From: Paenibacillus oryzisoli
Lineage (GTDB): Bacteria; Bacillota; Bacilli; Paenibacillales; NBRC-103111
DNA length: 64,000 bases
Reading direction: 5' to 3'
Assembly (NCBI RefSeq): GCF_001653565.1
Contig: NZ_LYPB01000087.1
Coordinates: 89,842 to 153,841, forward strand
The notes under the pieces are model-generated. The model was not told where the DNA came from. It did not search any database and worked only from the letters and a program-made list of their open reading frames with translations. Position 1 is the first letter of the stretch. Each line of letters starts with the position of its first letter. Position numbers and translations under genes: made by a program. Of this stretch, positions 26,271 to 35,775 are shown one piece after another.

Positions 26271-26720
26271 TTATAAGTTGAATTCACTAGGATTTAATCC
26301 AAGTGAATTGCAAATATCGCGAACCGCTGCTTTCTCTTTATCATCGAAATCACCATCAGCGGCACCGATTGCACTACATACACCAACGATAACTCGCCCA
26401 ATCTCAGGCTTACCGCTGAATTTGGCAATTGACTTCAGTGCTTCTTGTTTGCCAATCATCGCATCAAATTCTAGGTTACCAACATAGTGGTTGAATCGAG
26501 CAATAACATCACTCATATCAAATACTTTTAGTTCTTCACTCCGGCTTATGTAACCAGCCATTTTTTGCTTCTCATTGGCATCAATAGATCCGTCTGCAGC
26601 AGCTACAACCGCACATCCGGCAACTACTGCATCCATAAAGTCCTTATTCTTGAACTTTTTCACTTGTTCGGATAATCCTTGTTTAGAATTTTGCAACCAT
26701 GATTTGAATCCAATACTCAT
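26271..26720 (-). CDS. terB: TerB-domain protein
   Basis: A 149-residue single-domain TerB protein. The duplicated acidic pattern AAADGSIDANEKQKM and AAADGDFDDKEKAA (here with GAADGD in the second copy) is the family's metal-binding, pseudo-symmetric signature. TerB is a cytosolic, metal-binding component of tellurite/stress systems, often beside TerD proteins, but no other ter gene is present in the window. The start ATG 26720 is eight bases behind GGAGG; the ATG at 26735 overlaps that site. Confidence 0.85.
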   Translation of the reverse strand: MSIGFKSWLQNSKQGLSEQVKKFKNKDFMDAVVAGCAVVAAADGSIDANEKQKMAGYISRSEELKVFDMSDVIARFNHYVGNLEFDAMIGKQEALKSIAKFSGKPEIGRVIVGVCSAIGAADGDFDDKEKAAVRDICNSLGLNPSEFNL

Positions 26721-26842
26721 ATAGGAAGCCTCCATTATTTATAATTTCGATGCTTCCTTTATTTTAGAGACATTTTTATAATTTAGCAAATAATGTAGAA
26801 ATCAATCGAGTGCTTCTATTCAAGTCGTCAATTTATAACCTG

Positions 26843-28213
26843 TTACAACTTCTTACGCAACTCACTCACCGACACTCGTCGAGCGCCTGAATTTCGCCGT
26901 ATTGGAGCACTTTGTATAGTTGGCGGGGCTTCGCCGGCTTCCTGCATTCGGCGAATCAAGCGCTCACGTAAATCAGCTGCCACCGATGTGAACGACTCAA
27001 CACCAACTAGATTATTCAACTCATGCGGATCGGCTTGGAGGTCATACAGAAATTCCTCGACGTAGACATCGGATCCTGCATCCACATTCGCATTCCCCGC
27101 TGGCGCCGTCACGCTGTACTTCCAGCGCTGTGTCCGGACTGCACGGCCAACCTGCGATTCGCTGATTTGCACGAAAACTTCCTCCGGCCACCCCTCTCGC
27201 TCACCGTGCAATAGTGGGAGCAAGGAACGCCCCTGCATGGATGCTGGAACCGGAATACCAGCAGCGTCTAAAAGCGTTGGCGGCAAATCTACTAGGGAAA
27301 CCATCTCCTGCAGACGACCGCCTGATCGAAAACGTCCTCCTGTGAAAGCGGTCGGGACGCGGATGGAACTGTCGTGACAGGAACGTTTATACTCATTGTT
27401 CCTTGTTTTGAAATGGCAGCCATGATCCGAAGTAAACATGACTATCGTATCTTCCTCCAACCCCAGGCTGATCAAAGCATCGAATATGCGGCCCAGCGCT
27501 TCGTCGAGTCTTTTGACCATCCCATAATAGCCCCCAAGATGAGCATGTGCCGTTCCGCCTAGCGATGCAAGATCGCCAGGAACGAAGGAACTGCCACTAT
27601 AGCGCCCTTCATATCCTTTTGGCGCTGGATAATTGTCAGTATGGTTCTGGTGATGTGGTTCCAGGTAGGACAAGAATAAGAAGAAAGGCTCTTCTTGATG
27701 CTTGTCGATATACCGGATTGCCGCATCCGTCTGTGCGTCTACCCGATAGCCAGGCAACTTAACGGGGAGATTGTCGCCGTTATACATCACCGTGTCATAC
27801 GCATCCGATGCATACTCGAGCACATTAGCCCCTAGCCATTCCTGATAACCACCGCGTTGCGCTTCTGGAACCGGTTCTTGACCGGCCAAATGCCATTTGC
27901 CAATGTAGCCTGTATGGTAGCCTGCTTCACGGAAATGATGAGCTAGGGTCTTCTCTTCTGCTTTTAATGGAATACCATTAACATAGCAGCCCGTTTCAGT
28001 CGCATATTTGCCTGTTTGCAAGGATGACCGAGCTGGCCCACAGACAGGCTGACAAGTGTACGAATTGAATACATGTGTGCCTTCCATTGCCATACGGTCA
28101 AAATTTGGTGTTAGACCAAGTGGATTACCATGAACCCCTGTCGTGTCGAATCGCTGTTGATCCGTAAAAAATACAATGACATTCGGATGTTTACTCATCA
28201 TTTTCATCATCAC
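26843..28213 (-). CDS. Type I sulfatase
   Basis: A 456-residue alkaline-phosphatase-superfamily sulfatase. Metal-binding residues are in VIVFFTDQQRFD and the later MFTSDHGCHF. The modification motif C-x-P-x-R is CGPAR (Cys58), so the active-site Cys should be converted to formylglycine by an FGE or anSME maturase; none is present in the window. There is no signal peptide, so a cytoplasmic place is likely. Several ATG codons cluster at the start behind GAAGGTG; the second (28210) has the best spacing, while the longest frame is given here. The substrate is unknown; it lies beside, but transcriptionally apart from, the deacetylase and GH74 genes. Confidence 0.87.
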   Translation of the reverse strand: MMMKMMSKHPNVIVFFTDQQRFDTTGVHGNPLGLTPNFDRMAMEGTHVFNSYTCQPVCGPARSSLQTGKYATETGCYVNGIPLKAEEKTLAHHFREAGYHTGYIGKWHLAGQEPVPEAQRGGYQEWLGANVLEYASDAYDTVMYNGDNLPVKLPGYRVDAQTDAAIRYIDKHQEEPFFLFLSYLEPHHQNHTDNYPAPKGYEGRYSGSSFVPGDLASLGGTAHAHLGGYYGMVKRLDEALGRIFDALISLGLEEDTIVMFTSDHGCHFKTRNNEYKRSCHDSSIRVPTAFTGGRFRSGGRLQEMVSLVDLPPTLLDAAGIPVPASMQGRSLLPLLHGEREGWPEEVFVQISESQVGRAVRTQRWKYSVTAPAGNANVDAGSDVYVEEFLYDLQADPHELNNLVGVESFTSVAADLRERLIRRMQEAGEAPPTIQSAPIRRNSGARRVSVSELRKKL

Positions 28214-28310
28214 CTTCTACTATTTAAATTCAATTGTAGAGGAAAAGAGAATGGAATATAACTTAGAAAAACAACTTTAATTAGGATGATATCAACGATT
28301 ATGTGACGTG

Positions 28311-28350
28311 AGAAAAACTGCGTAGAATTAAAATTCTACACAGCTTCTCT
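28311..28350 (-). terminator. Terminator after the polysaccharide deacetylase gene
   Basis: On the minus strand a stem AGCTGTGTAGAATT pairs with AATTCTACGCAGT, followed by TTTTTC. It closes the transcript that contains the deacetylase gene. Confidence 0.75.
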
Positions 28351-28408
28351 AAGATCAAGCCATATTCATGTTGTAAGAATGATGACCAGATTGGATTGGT
28401 AATGCTAA

Positions 28409-29023
28409 TTATGATGCCGCCATTTGCAAGAGCTCACTAACCGTAACAAGCTCATAACCTTGGTCTGTTAATTCTTTGACCAGGATTCGAACAGCCTCTA
28501 TGGTTTGCGAGCGATCTCCAAAGCCATCATGGAAGAGAAAAATGCTTCCACAACCGATTTGTGCTCGAGTTACCTCAAGAATATGGTCAACGCCAGGCAT
28601 CTCCCAATCTCTTGTCCCCCCATTTACAGATCCAATGACGGGATAGGCAAATTTGGCAGTAACGGTATCAACCTCATTGTTGTAATCTAGATACGGAGGA
28701 CGCATGACAACGGGCGGTGTACCTGTTACCTCTGAAATTAATCTGTCTGTTTCCCGAAGTTCATGTTCACACGCTTCCAAACTGATTTGGGTCATAAAAG
28801 GATGGGAATAGGTATGGTTTCCAATCTCATGTTTCCTATTATGAACATCACGCGTTGTGTCAGGATACAGCTCGATTTGTTGACCCATCATAAAAAAAGT
28901 AGCACGACCGCCAACCTCGTCGAAAATATCCAACAATTGAGGTGTATATTCGGGATTAGGACCATCGTCAAACGTAAAAGCAATGGCTTTGTGTGAAGTT
29001 GAAACTTGATGGATAATATTCAT
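28409..29023 (-). CDS. Polysaccharide deacetylase (NodB/CE4 family)
   Basis: A 204-residue catalytic domain almost without extras. The CE4 motifs are all present: TFDDGP (catalytic base and metal Asp), HTYSHP (metal His pair), RPPY and FLFHDG. These enzymes remove N- or O-acetyl groups from peptidoglycan, chitin oligomers or xylan. No signal peptide is visible, so it probably acts inside the cell. The start follows GGGAGG. It lies 66 bases downstream of the GH74 gene with no terminator between, so it may be the last gene of that operon and act on imported acetylated oligosaccharides; this is inference. Confidence 0.85.
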   Translation of the reverse strand: MNIIHQVSTSHKAIAFTFDDGPNPEYTPQLLDIFDEVGGRATFFMMGQQIELYPDTTRDVHNRKHEIGNHTYSHPFMTQISLEACEHELRETDRLISEVTGTPPVVMRPPYLDYNNEVDTVTAKFAYPVIGSVNGGTRDWEMPGVDHILEVTRAQIGCGSIFLFHDGFGDRSQTIEAVRILVKELTDQGYELVTVSELLQMAAS

Positions 29024-29089
29024 GTGCTTAGCCTCCCTTCGATCTTTGAATTAAGCTAAACGTAAAGTTGCTCGATTCATCACCAGCAG

Positions 29090-32000
29090 CTACGGCAATA
29101 CCAGCTTCAACTCTCCGAAGGCGGACGTGTTCGACCAGTTATTGGATGTACCAGCCCAAACCGTCTGGCTATGACGACCGTTGCCATCATCCTCATCGTT
29201 ATTCGCTACGTCAAAGCCGATCAGCATTCCCGCGGATGGCGTAATGCCAAGTGAACTCCAAGGAATTGCCATTTCGACACTGTATCCAGCCGATGTCGGG
29301 GCCCATGCGTGCTGCACGCCGTTCGTGAGGCTTCTCGCTTCGTATAGCGACGTGTCGTTCCAACCTTTGATGAATTGTCGGTCATAGCTGTCGTATGTCG
29401 CGCCTTGGTTATGATTGCCATCCACATAAATCTCAATGGAATCGTCGGAATATGGCTCCGGCGAATTGTTGAATAGATCTCCATCGGAGACGGTGACCCC
29501 GACATACAAATACGTATTATCCCATAATAACCCAAATTGTGTTCCATTGTTAGAGGTTCCGATCACATTTTTGTTCGCTTGCACTGTGATGGCCCATGCC
29601 GTTTCGTTCAGTGAACCATCGACTAGAATAGCACTATTCGTTTTGGTGACAGGAATCAGTGTGTAAGACGCATCCATCGTGACACTGACTGCGCTGCTCG
29701 CCGCTGATCTGTTATTTTCCGCGTCTTTCGCTTTTACCGTAAAGGAATAGGTAGCCCCCGGTGTTAGCCCAGTGACCGTGTAAGTCGTCGAAGTTACTGT
29801 TGCCACAACACTACCGCCGGAATAGATTTCGTAACCAGTCACGCCTACATTGTCTGTTGAAGCCGTCCAAACCAAATCTGCAGTCCGGTCCGTGTGAGAT
29901 GGCGAAGTCAAATTCGTCGGTGCTGTCGGAGGTTGCAAATCCCCTGTAGTGATGGAAGAAAGTTGTAAGCTTCCGAAGGCGGACGTATTCGTCCAGTTAT
30001 CGTTCGTTCCGGCCCACATCAACTGACTATCCCGACTGGTACCCGCGTCATTATCATTGTTCGCTACGTCAAATCCGATGGTCAATCCAGCAGTTGGTGT
30101 AAGTCCGAGCGTGCTCCATGGAATCGCTAGTTCCACACTATACCCTCCTGATATGGGAGCCCAACTATGTTGCACGCCATTTGGCATGACTCTCTGCAAC
30201 CATAGCGTGCTGTCATTCCACCCTTTGACATACTGCTGGTCATAGCTGTCATAAGTCGCGCCTTTATTGTTATTGCTGTCAATATAAATCTCAATCGAGT
30301 CATCATTATAAGGCTGAGCCGAGGTATTGTACAATTGACCGTCAAGCACTTTGACACCTACATACAAGTACGTATTATCCCAGAGCGAGCTGAATTCAGC
30401 TGTATTGTTCGGAGTCCCAATCATTGCTTTCTTCACAGGTTTGAACGATGACCAAACTTGTTCGTCAAGGGACCCATTTACGGTAATAGCGGTAATTGTT
30501 TTCTTAGCTTGAAACAAATACGGTTCAGTCGTGACGCTGAGTGAAGCGCTCGTTCCGGACACATTGCCTGCCGCATCTCTTGCTTTTACGGTAAACATAT
30601 AATTCGTATTCGCTGTGAGGTTACTCACGGAATATGTGTTGGACATTACAGTTCCAATCAACGATGAACCTTGATATACCTCGTATTGCGTGACCCCGAT
30701 ATTGTCGGAGGAAGTATCCCATGCCAAATCGGCTGTGGTCTCACTTTTGGACAATAAACTCAAATTCCCTGGCGCTGTCGGAGGTGCAAAATCGCGATCA
30801 TGAACCACTTTGACATTGTCAAACTCTACACTCGTTTTGAAGGCATAGAGACCAACTTTACCCGTAGTTAGACTGGTATCCGTTACAGTTAATTCCTTAA
30901 ACCCATTTACATAGAAATCGAGTGTTGAGTTGTTTAACAGCGCAGTGAAGTTGTACACTTCATTCGTCGTTATCGTATAATTTTTGGCAATGAGAATCGT
31001 GACGGTACCATTCACCGATTTGCCGATTTGCAGCTTGCCTGCTTTGATACGGAAATAGTAAAAATTGTTCGGATCCGTATACCGGGCCGTGATACCGGCT
31101 GCAAGGTCGATATCATTCTGAGTAACTTTGATATTCGTTTCCACGCTATAGTTGGTATATGAGCTGGTATCGACTGTACTGAACGCATTCGTCCCTAGCC
31201 AAGAAGATTGTTTGTAAACCTTGGATCCGCCTGATGTTACGACAGACCAAGTACCATTCGCAGGTGTCCAACCTTCCGCTGCTCCATCCTGGAAATCGTC
31301 GCTGAAAGCGATGGTGCCCGGGCCTGTCGCCGTTGTTGCAGCAAGTAGATTGCTAGCTGTTGAAGTGCTGCCTGCACCGTCCACCGATCGAACGGTAACT
31401 GAGTACGTACGGTTAGGAAGAAGACCTGTGAGAGTATACGTCGTACCTGAGGTCGTAGCTACCTGTTTCGATCCCACGTATAGGTTATATCCGACGACAC
31501 CAGCGAGATTGGCTGGGGGACTCCAACTCAGGGTCAGGCTCGTGATCGTCGAAATAGAAGTTACTAGATTCGTCGGAGGAGCCGGTGGAGGTGCTGTCGT
31601 CACACTCAGCGAATTGCTGGCAGCCGAGAGATTGCCTGCTCCATCTTTGGCTTTCACCGTAAACGAATAAGCGCTGCTAGGTGTTAGGCCGATTGCGGTA
31701 TATGACGTACTAGAGAGCGTTGTCGTTGCACCGATATATACGCCTCCACTGTAAATGTTGTACCCTGCTACACCCGTATTATCGGTTGAAGCCGTCCAGG
31801 TTAAGTTGACGCTCGTTGATGTATGCGATGGAGATATTAAGTTCGAAGGCGTTGTCGGAGATTCCGTATCGGTTCCTTCGCTCATCAAGGTATCGCCATA
31901 GAAAACACCGGTCCCATTCGTTCCGATATAGACGCGACCCCATGTTTGACGGTCACCCTCCATCGTATTCGCTTCTGCACCAATCGCAGGATTAGCTACA

Positions 32001-34021
32001 TCAATCTTCACCCAAGTCGTGCCGAAATCATCGGAGCGGAAAATACCCACGCTATTGTCGACCTTGCCATATACGAAGACCGTAGGATCCGAAGATCCGA
32101 GCTTATTCTTGCCAAAAGCAAACAAGGTTGCCTGCTGCACATTCGGCACCTGAGTCCAGGAATCGCCGGAGTTGCTAGAGCGCCATAGGCCACTGCCATC
32201 CAAGCTAACCCACACTTCGCCCGCCTTACCTGGTGCTGCCTTAATACTGAAATAGGCCGGTGTCTTCGTTGGAATTGTCGGCATCGTGGACACAACTGTC
32301 CAAGAGGCCCCACCGTCCGTACTCCGGAATACTTTCCACGTATTGCGTTCCAACAGATAGAACGTATTGTTGTTGACGCGGTCGGATGCTAGCGGCTGGT
32401 ACCAGACCCAGAAATCATGTATAGTTCCGGATGGTGCCCCTGTACTAGGATTCCACGTTTGCCCCCGATTGGTCGAATATAACGGACTGCCGAACTGCGG
32501 TACCCAGACCAAGGTTTCGCTTCCAGCAGACACAGCGATGCGGCCCGCCATACCAGGGGGATTAGGAAACGCCGTCCAAGTTCCTCCATTGTTGGTACTA
32601 TAACCACCGCCGCCTGTACCGGCATAACGTGTAGAACCTACACGAGCGATAAAGTTCGGATTACTCTCTTGGAAGTCAATGGAAACCGTGTCGCCCAGAG
32701 ACGGACTGCCTAATTTGCCGCTAGGATACGTAGTTAGCGACGTGTGTCGCATACCATCGACATCCGCATGCCCACTCAGCAGGGGTGCACCGATCGGTGT
32801 ACTGCGCAAAGCGAATGTCACGACTTCTTCGTGGCCTTCTTCGTACGTATACCAGTGGGAAGGACTAGCTGTTATATCATCGGTCCGCCATGTACCATAG
32901 AAGTCGGTGAGCCATACCCTCTTTGGATAATGGGGATCGATCGTCAATGTCGATGTATTGGCGGCAAACCAGTTACTCGTCCACCAAGGAACATTCTGAT
33001 GTTTGACGAAGGTGATTTGTGTCCAGTTTGCACCCCCATCCAAAGATCGGTAGATCGGCGCAGGTGTGTTCGTACCGTCCTCAACAGCTGTCATCACGAT
33101 GTTCGGGTTGGTTGGGTCAACCGTAATCCCGTTGTATCTACCTGACGCTGGAGGTGAAATGTCCGTCCATATGCCATTTGCAAACTTCGTGACACCTGAT
33201 TCATAAGTGACGTACAGGGTGCCGCCACCTGCTAGAATAGCCCGACGAGGAGTTAGCGGACTTCCATTCATCAGCGACCACGTCGCCCCGCCATCAATAG
33301 TCTGGTAAATGCCAGTGCCTTTGACCCCGACATAGATCGTTTGGGTAGCAATTCCAGGAGATCCTGTAGACTTATCAAATAAAACAAAATTGAGTCCAGT
33401 CGGATTGGCGCCAATGGTTGGGAAGTTAGTTACCTGCTCCCATGAACCTACACTTGCGCTGGTAGTGCTTTTCCATAGTCCATCATAACGAGTTCCCATA
33501 TAGATGATCTGAGAATTGTTCGGGTCTAGGGCAAGCCGCTCACCCAAATCTCGACCTGGACCGTTGCCATAATGCCTAGGAGCAAATCCAGTTGATGCCC
33601 AAGTCGCTCCCCTGTCCGTGGATTTCAGAATATCCGACGGAGCTCCTACATAATCGAACTTGCCAGCTGCCACATAAACTACATCCGGATTCGACGGATC
33701 CAGTGCGATGCTGTCGATGCCGTATTCATTATACTTTTCTCTTGGAAGCGCATTCATAAGTTGAATCCACTCCTGTTTAACCGGATCCCAGCGCAAGGCG
33801 CCTCCGACATCAGTACGGATATAGACGAGATCCGGCTCTGTCGGATGAATCGCGATGCCAGTAACAAATCCTCCGCCTCCGATTCGCACATTTTGCCAAT
33901 TATAAGGCTCTTGCTGAGCAGCTTTAACGGATGAAGCAGCCCCTAGCAACATACCGCTTAGAAATAAGAACACCATGCATACATGCCATTTCCACCTTTT
34001 CGCAAATGCCAAAGCAATCAT
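29090..34021 (-). CDS. Multimodular secreted GH74 xyloglucanase-like enzyme
   Basis: A 1643-residue secreted protein. A signal peptide covers residues about 1-34. The GH74-like double propeller spans about 35-718, with many Asp-box/BNR repeats (STDRGATW, TIDGGATW, STNRGQTW). The two GH74 catalytic Asp regions seem kept: YIRTDVGGALRWD and SGHADVDGMRH. Then follow two fibronectin III domains (about 720-805 and 810-895), a LamG-like beta-sandwich (about 900-1075), a third FN3, a CBM9/DOMON-like module (about 1190-1355), a fourth FN3 and a second, closely similar CBM9-like module to the end. The last two FN3-CBM9 pairs look like a duplication. Family GH74 cleaves xyloglucan. The gene follows the binding-protein gene of the importer, past a hairpin. 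Confidence 0.87.
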   Translation of the reverse strand: MIALAFAKRWKWHVCMVFLFLSGMLLGAASSVKAAQQEPYNWQNVRIGGGGFVTGIAIHPTEPDLVYIRTDVGGALRWDPVKQEWIQLMNALPREKYNEYGIDSIALDPSNPDVVYVAAGKFDYVGAPSDILKSTDRGATWASTGFAPRHYGNGPGRDLGERLALDPNNSQIIYMGTRYDGLWKSTTSASVGSWEQVTNFPTIGANPTGLNFVLFDKSTGSPGIATQTIYVGVKGTGIYQTIDGGATWSLMNGSPLTPRRAILAGGGTLYVTYESGVTKFANGIWTDISPPASGRYNGITVDPTNPNIVMTAVEDGTNTPAPIYRSLDGGANWTQITFVKHQNVPWWTSNWFAANTSTLTIDPHYPKRVWLTDFYGTWRTDDITASPSHWYTYEEGHEEVVTFALRSTPIGAPLLSGHADVDGMRHTSLTTYPSGKLGSPSLGDTVSIDFQESNPNFIARVGSTRYAGTGGGGYSTNNGGTWTAFPNPPGMAGRIAVSAGSETLVWVPQFGSPLYSTNRGQTWNPSTGAPSGTIHDFWVWYQPLASDRVNNNTFYLLERNTWKVFRSTDGGASWTVVSTMPTIPTKTPAYFSIKAAPGKAGEVWVSLDGSGLWRSSNSGDSWTQVPNVQQATLFAFGKNKLGSSDPTVFVYGKVDNSVGIFRSDDFGTTWVKIDVANPAIGAEANTMEGDRQTWGRVYIGTNGTGVFYGDTLMSEGTDTESPTTPSNLISPSHTSTSVNLTWTASTDNTGVAGYNIYSGGVYIGATTTLSSTSYTAIGLTPSSAYSFTVKAKDGAGNLSAASNSLSVTTAPPPAPPTNLVTSISTITSLTLSWSPPANLAGVVGYNLYVGSKQVATTSGTTYTLTGLLPNRTYSVTVRSVDGAGSTSTASNLLAATTATGPGTIAFSDDFQDGAAEGWTPANGTWSVVTSGGSKVYKQSSWLGTNAFSTVDTSSYTNYSVETNIKVTQNDIDLAAGITARYTDPNNFYYFRIKAGKLQIGKSVNGTVTILIAKNYTITTNEVYNFTALLNNSTLDFYVNGFKELTVTDTSLTTGKVGLYAFKTSVEFDNVKVVHDRDFAPPTAPGNLSLLSKSETTADLAWDTSSDNIGVTQYEVYQGSSLIGTVMSNTYSVSNLTANTNYMFTVKARDAAGNVSGTSASLSVTTEPYLFQAKKTITAITVNGSLDEQVWSSFKPVKKAMIGTPNNTAEFSSLWDNTYLYVGVKVLDGQLYNTSAQPYNDDSIEIYIDSNNNKGATYDSYDQQYVKGWNDSTLWLQRVMPNGVQHSWAPISGGYSVELAIPWSTLGLTPTAGLTIGFDVANNDNDAGTSRDSQLMWAGTNDNWTNTSAFGSLQLSSITTGDLQPPTAPTNLTSPSHTDRTADLVWTASTDNVGVTGYEIYSGGSVVATVTSTTYTVTGLTPGATYSFTVKAKDAENNRSAASSAVSVTMDASYTLIPVTKTNSAILVDGSLNETAWAITVQANKNVIGTSNNGTQFGLLWDNTYLYVGVTVSDGDLFNNSPEPYSDDSIEIYVDGNHNQGATYDSYDRQFIKGWNDTSLYEARSLTNGVQHAWAPTSAGYSVEMAIPWSSLGITPSAGMLIGFDVANNDEDDGNGRHSQTVWAGTSNNWSNTSAFGELKLVLP

Positions 34022-34113
34022 CCCATTTCCCTCCTAGTTTGGATACTAACTTGCTAGACTTACAGCCAGCATCCCCCCTTTCTTTACTCCTCCTTATCAA
34101 AGAGAAAAGAAAA

Positions 34114-34157
34114 TGCGGCAGCCTGCGCAGACGAAACGTCATCGGCAGACTGCCGCA
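34114..34157 (-). terminator. Hairpin between the binding-protein gene and the GH74 gene
   Basis: On the minus strand a long stem TGCGGCAG/CTGCCGCA with inner pairing is followed by TTTTCTTTTC. It lies 6 bases after the binding-protein stop and may reduce expression of the downstream hydrolase gene relative to the binding protein. Confidence 0.75.
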
Positions 34158-34162
34158 CGGTG

Positions 34163-35695
34163 TTATTTACGAGTGGTCGCGTACCACGAGTTGATCTCGT
34201 CGAAGCTCGTTTGGCCGCCGGCCTTCTTGAATTTATCTGTGAAGGCATCAAAGCCTGTCAGCTGTTCGCCGCCGACTATGATTTTGACGGCATAATCGTT
34301 GACCATCTGATTGAGTTGTGCATTTTCCTTAGAGTAATTAGGGAAATATGGGGCTAACCCAAGTGGATTCTGCTTGAATACTTCTGGCTTCTGCAACTTG
34401 TTCAAGAATTCCCAACCTTTGTATAACCGTTCGTCTTTGCGAACACGTGCTTGCCAATAGACCGGATATTTCGTTTCATCGATGCCAGTCAAATAGTTAC
34501 TAGCTGTGCCTCGTTCGTCATTGAATATCGGCAAAATCGGGTAATAATTGCCGTCTTTAACCGTGTGGTGTGTGCCCTCTACACCGATCGCCATATTTTT
34601 AAACGTATCCGGTACCAGCTTCGCGTCCATCCATTTAATCGCATCTTCGGGATGTTTCGAAGCTTTCGGAATAAAAGTCAACCTATCGAATCCGGATGAT
34701 TGCGCCAAGCCTGCCTGGCCATTTTTGCCGATCAGTGCTGGCATGTACGTATACGTGGCTCCTGGGACGTTTTTCTTGAGCGCATCGTCAATCGCAGGAA
34801 TGTCGGCCCAATGCAACGTGATGACACCTGCCTTGCCATTCGTAAACTTCTCTTTAACCGTAGCATCCTTGTTAATCGCGAATTCCTGATCGAGCAGCCC
34901 TTGCTTATAAAGATCCGTCATATAGGTCAGATATTCCTTAAACGCAGGATTCATCGCACGTGGAATCAGTTTACCACTCACATCGTTCCAATCATTGACC
35001 ATCCCGAAAGCGCCGACAAGGTTGTCGACTAATGGAACGTCGCCCTTGATCGACATCGGAATGTTCTTGGCGCCGTTACCGCCAGGATCCTTCTCCTTGA
35101 ACGCTTTGAGAACAATCTGAAGCTCATCAAGTGTGGTCGGTACTTTCAAACCCAGCTTATCCAACCAATCCTGACGGATCAGCAGGCTCGTACCGACGGA
35201 TTCAAGGGTTCGCGTCGGAATCGCATAGATTTTGCCGTCGACTTTAGCCATCTCAAGCGTCTCCTTGGACAGTGACGCTTTGATGTTTTTACCGTACTTC
35301 TCTATAAGCGGAGTCAGGTCGACCAGTGCACCTTTCTTGGCATAATCCGCATAAATCGCTTTGGAACTGCTGTCACCGGCTGTTGAGACAATGTCGTAAG
35401 GTTCGGAGGAAGCGATAAGCAGATTAAGTTTGTCCTCCGGCTTATCAACGGGAAGTGCTTCGTAATTGACTTTATACCCCGTCTTCTCTTCTAGCATAGC
35501 GGCGATTGGATCTTTGCTGAAGTTAGGGCCCAGTCGCATAAGCGCTTTCAATTCGGGTTTAGGTCCAGCAGTCGCAGGTTGCACAGACGGAGCAGGCGTA
35601 CCGCTCTTCTCACTTTCACTATTTGAGCCGCATGCAGAAAGGAACATTAGGCTGGCTACTACGGGAAGTGCGACCCATTTCATCGTTTTCTTCAT
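34163..35695 (-). CDS. Sugar-binding lipoprotein of a carbohydrate ABC importer
   Basis: A 510-residue LplA/YtcQ-type extracellular solute-binding protein of family 1. The lipobox is LSAC (Cys22). Typical features are the Thr/Pro/Ser-rich linker after the Cys, LMRLGPNFSKDPIAAMLEEKTG and MSIKGDVPLVDN, and the large size. It is expected to capture oligosaccharides, probably those released by the downstream GH74 enzyme. It lies 80 bases behind the YtcP-type permease gene. Confidence 0.88.
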   Translation of the reverse strand: MKKTMKWVALPVVASLMFLSACGSNSESEKSGTPAPSVQPATAGPKPELKALMRLGPNFSKDPIAAMLEEKTGYKVNYEALPVDKPEDKLNLLIASSEPYDIVSTAGDSSSKAIYADYAKKGALVDLTPLIEKYGKNIKASLSKETLEMAKVDGKIYAIPTRTLESVGTSLLIRQDWLDKLGLKVPTTLDELQIVLKAFKEKDPGGNGAKNIPMSIKGDVPLVDNLVGAFGMVNDWNDVSGKLIPRAMNPAFKEYLTYMTDLYKQGLLDQEFAINKDATVKEKFTNGKAGVITLHWADIPAIDDALKKNVPGATYTYMPALIGKNGQAGLAQSSGFDRLTFIPKASKHPEDAIKWMDAKLVPDTFKNMAIGVEGTHHTVKDGNYYPILPIFNDERGTASNYLTGIDETKYPVYWQARVRKDERLYKGWEFLNKLQKPEVFKQNPLGLAPYFPNYSKENAQLNQMVNDYAVKIIVGGEQLTGFDAFTDKFKKAGGQTSFDEINSWYATTRK

Positions 35696-35775
35696 CTTTT
35701 TTTAACCCTCCTATATAAATTTAGTGCGATTTATCATTAAGCAGCGGCATGCATTCCGCCGACGTTAATGCAGCA

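Noticed and set aside
31221..31670. Long plus-strand frame of 149 codons opposite the GH74 gene
   Set aside because: It is the antisense of FN3-rich coding sequence, with no ribosome site and no recognisable motif.
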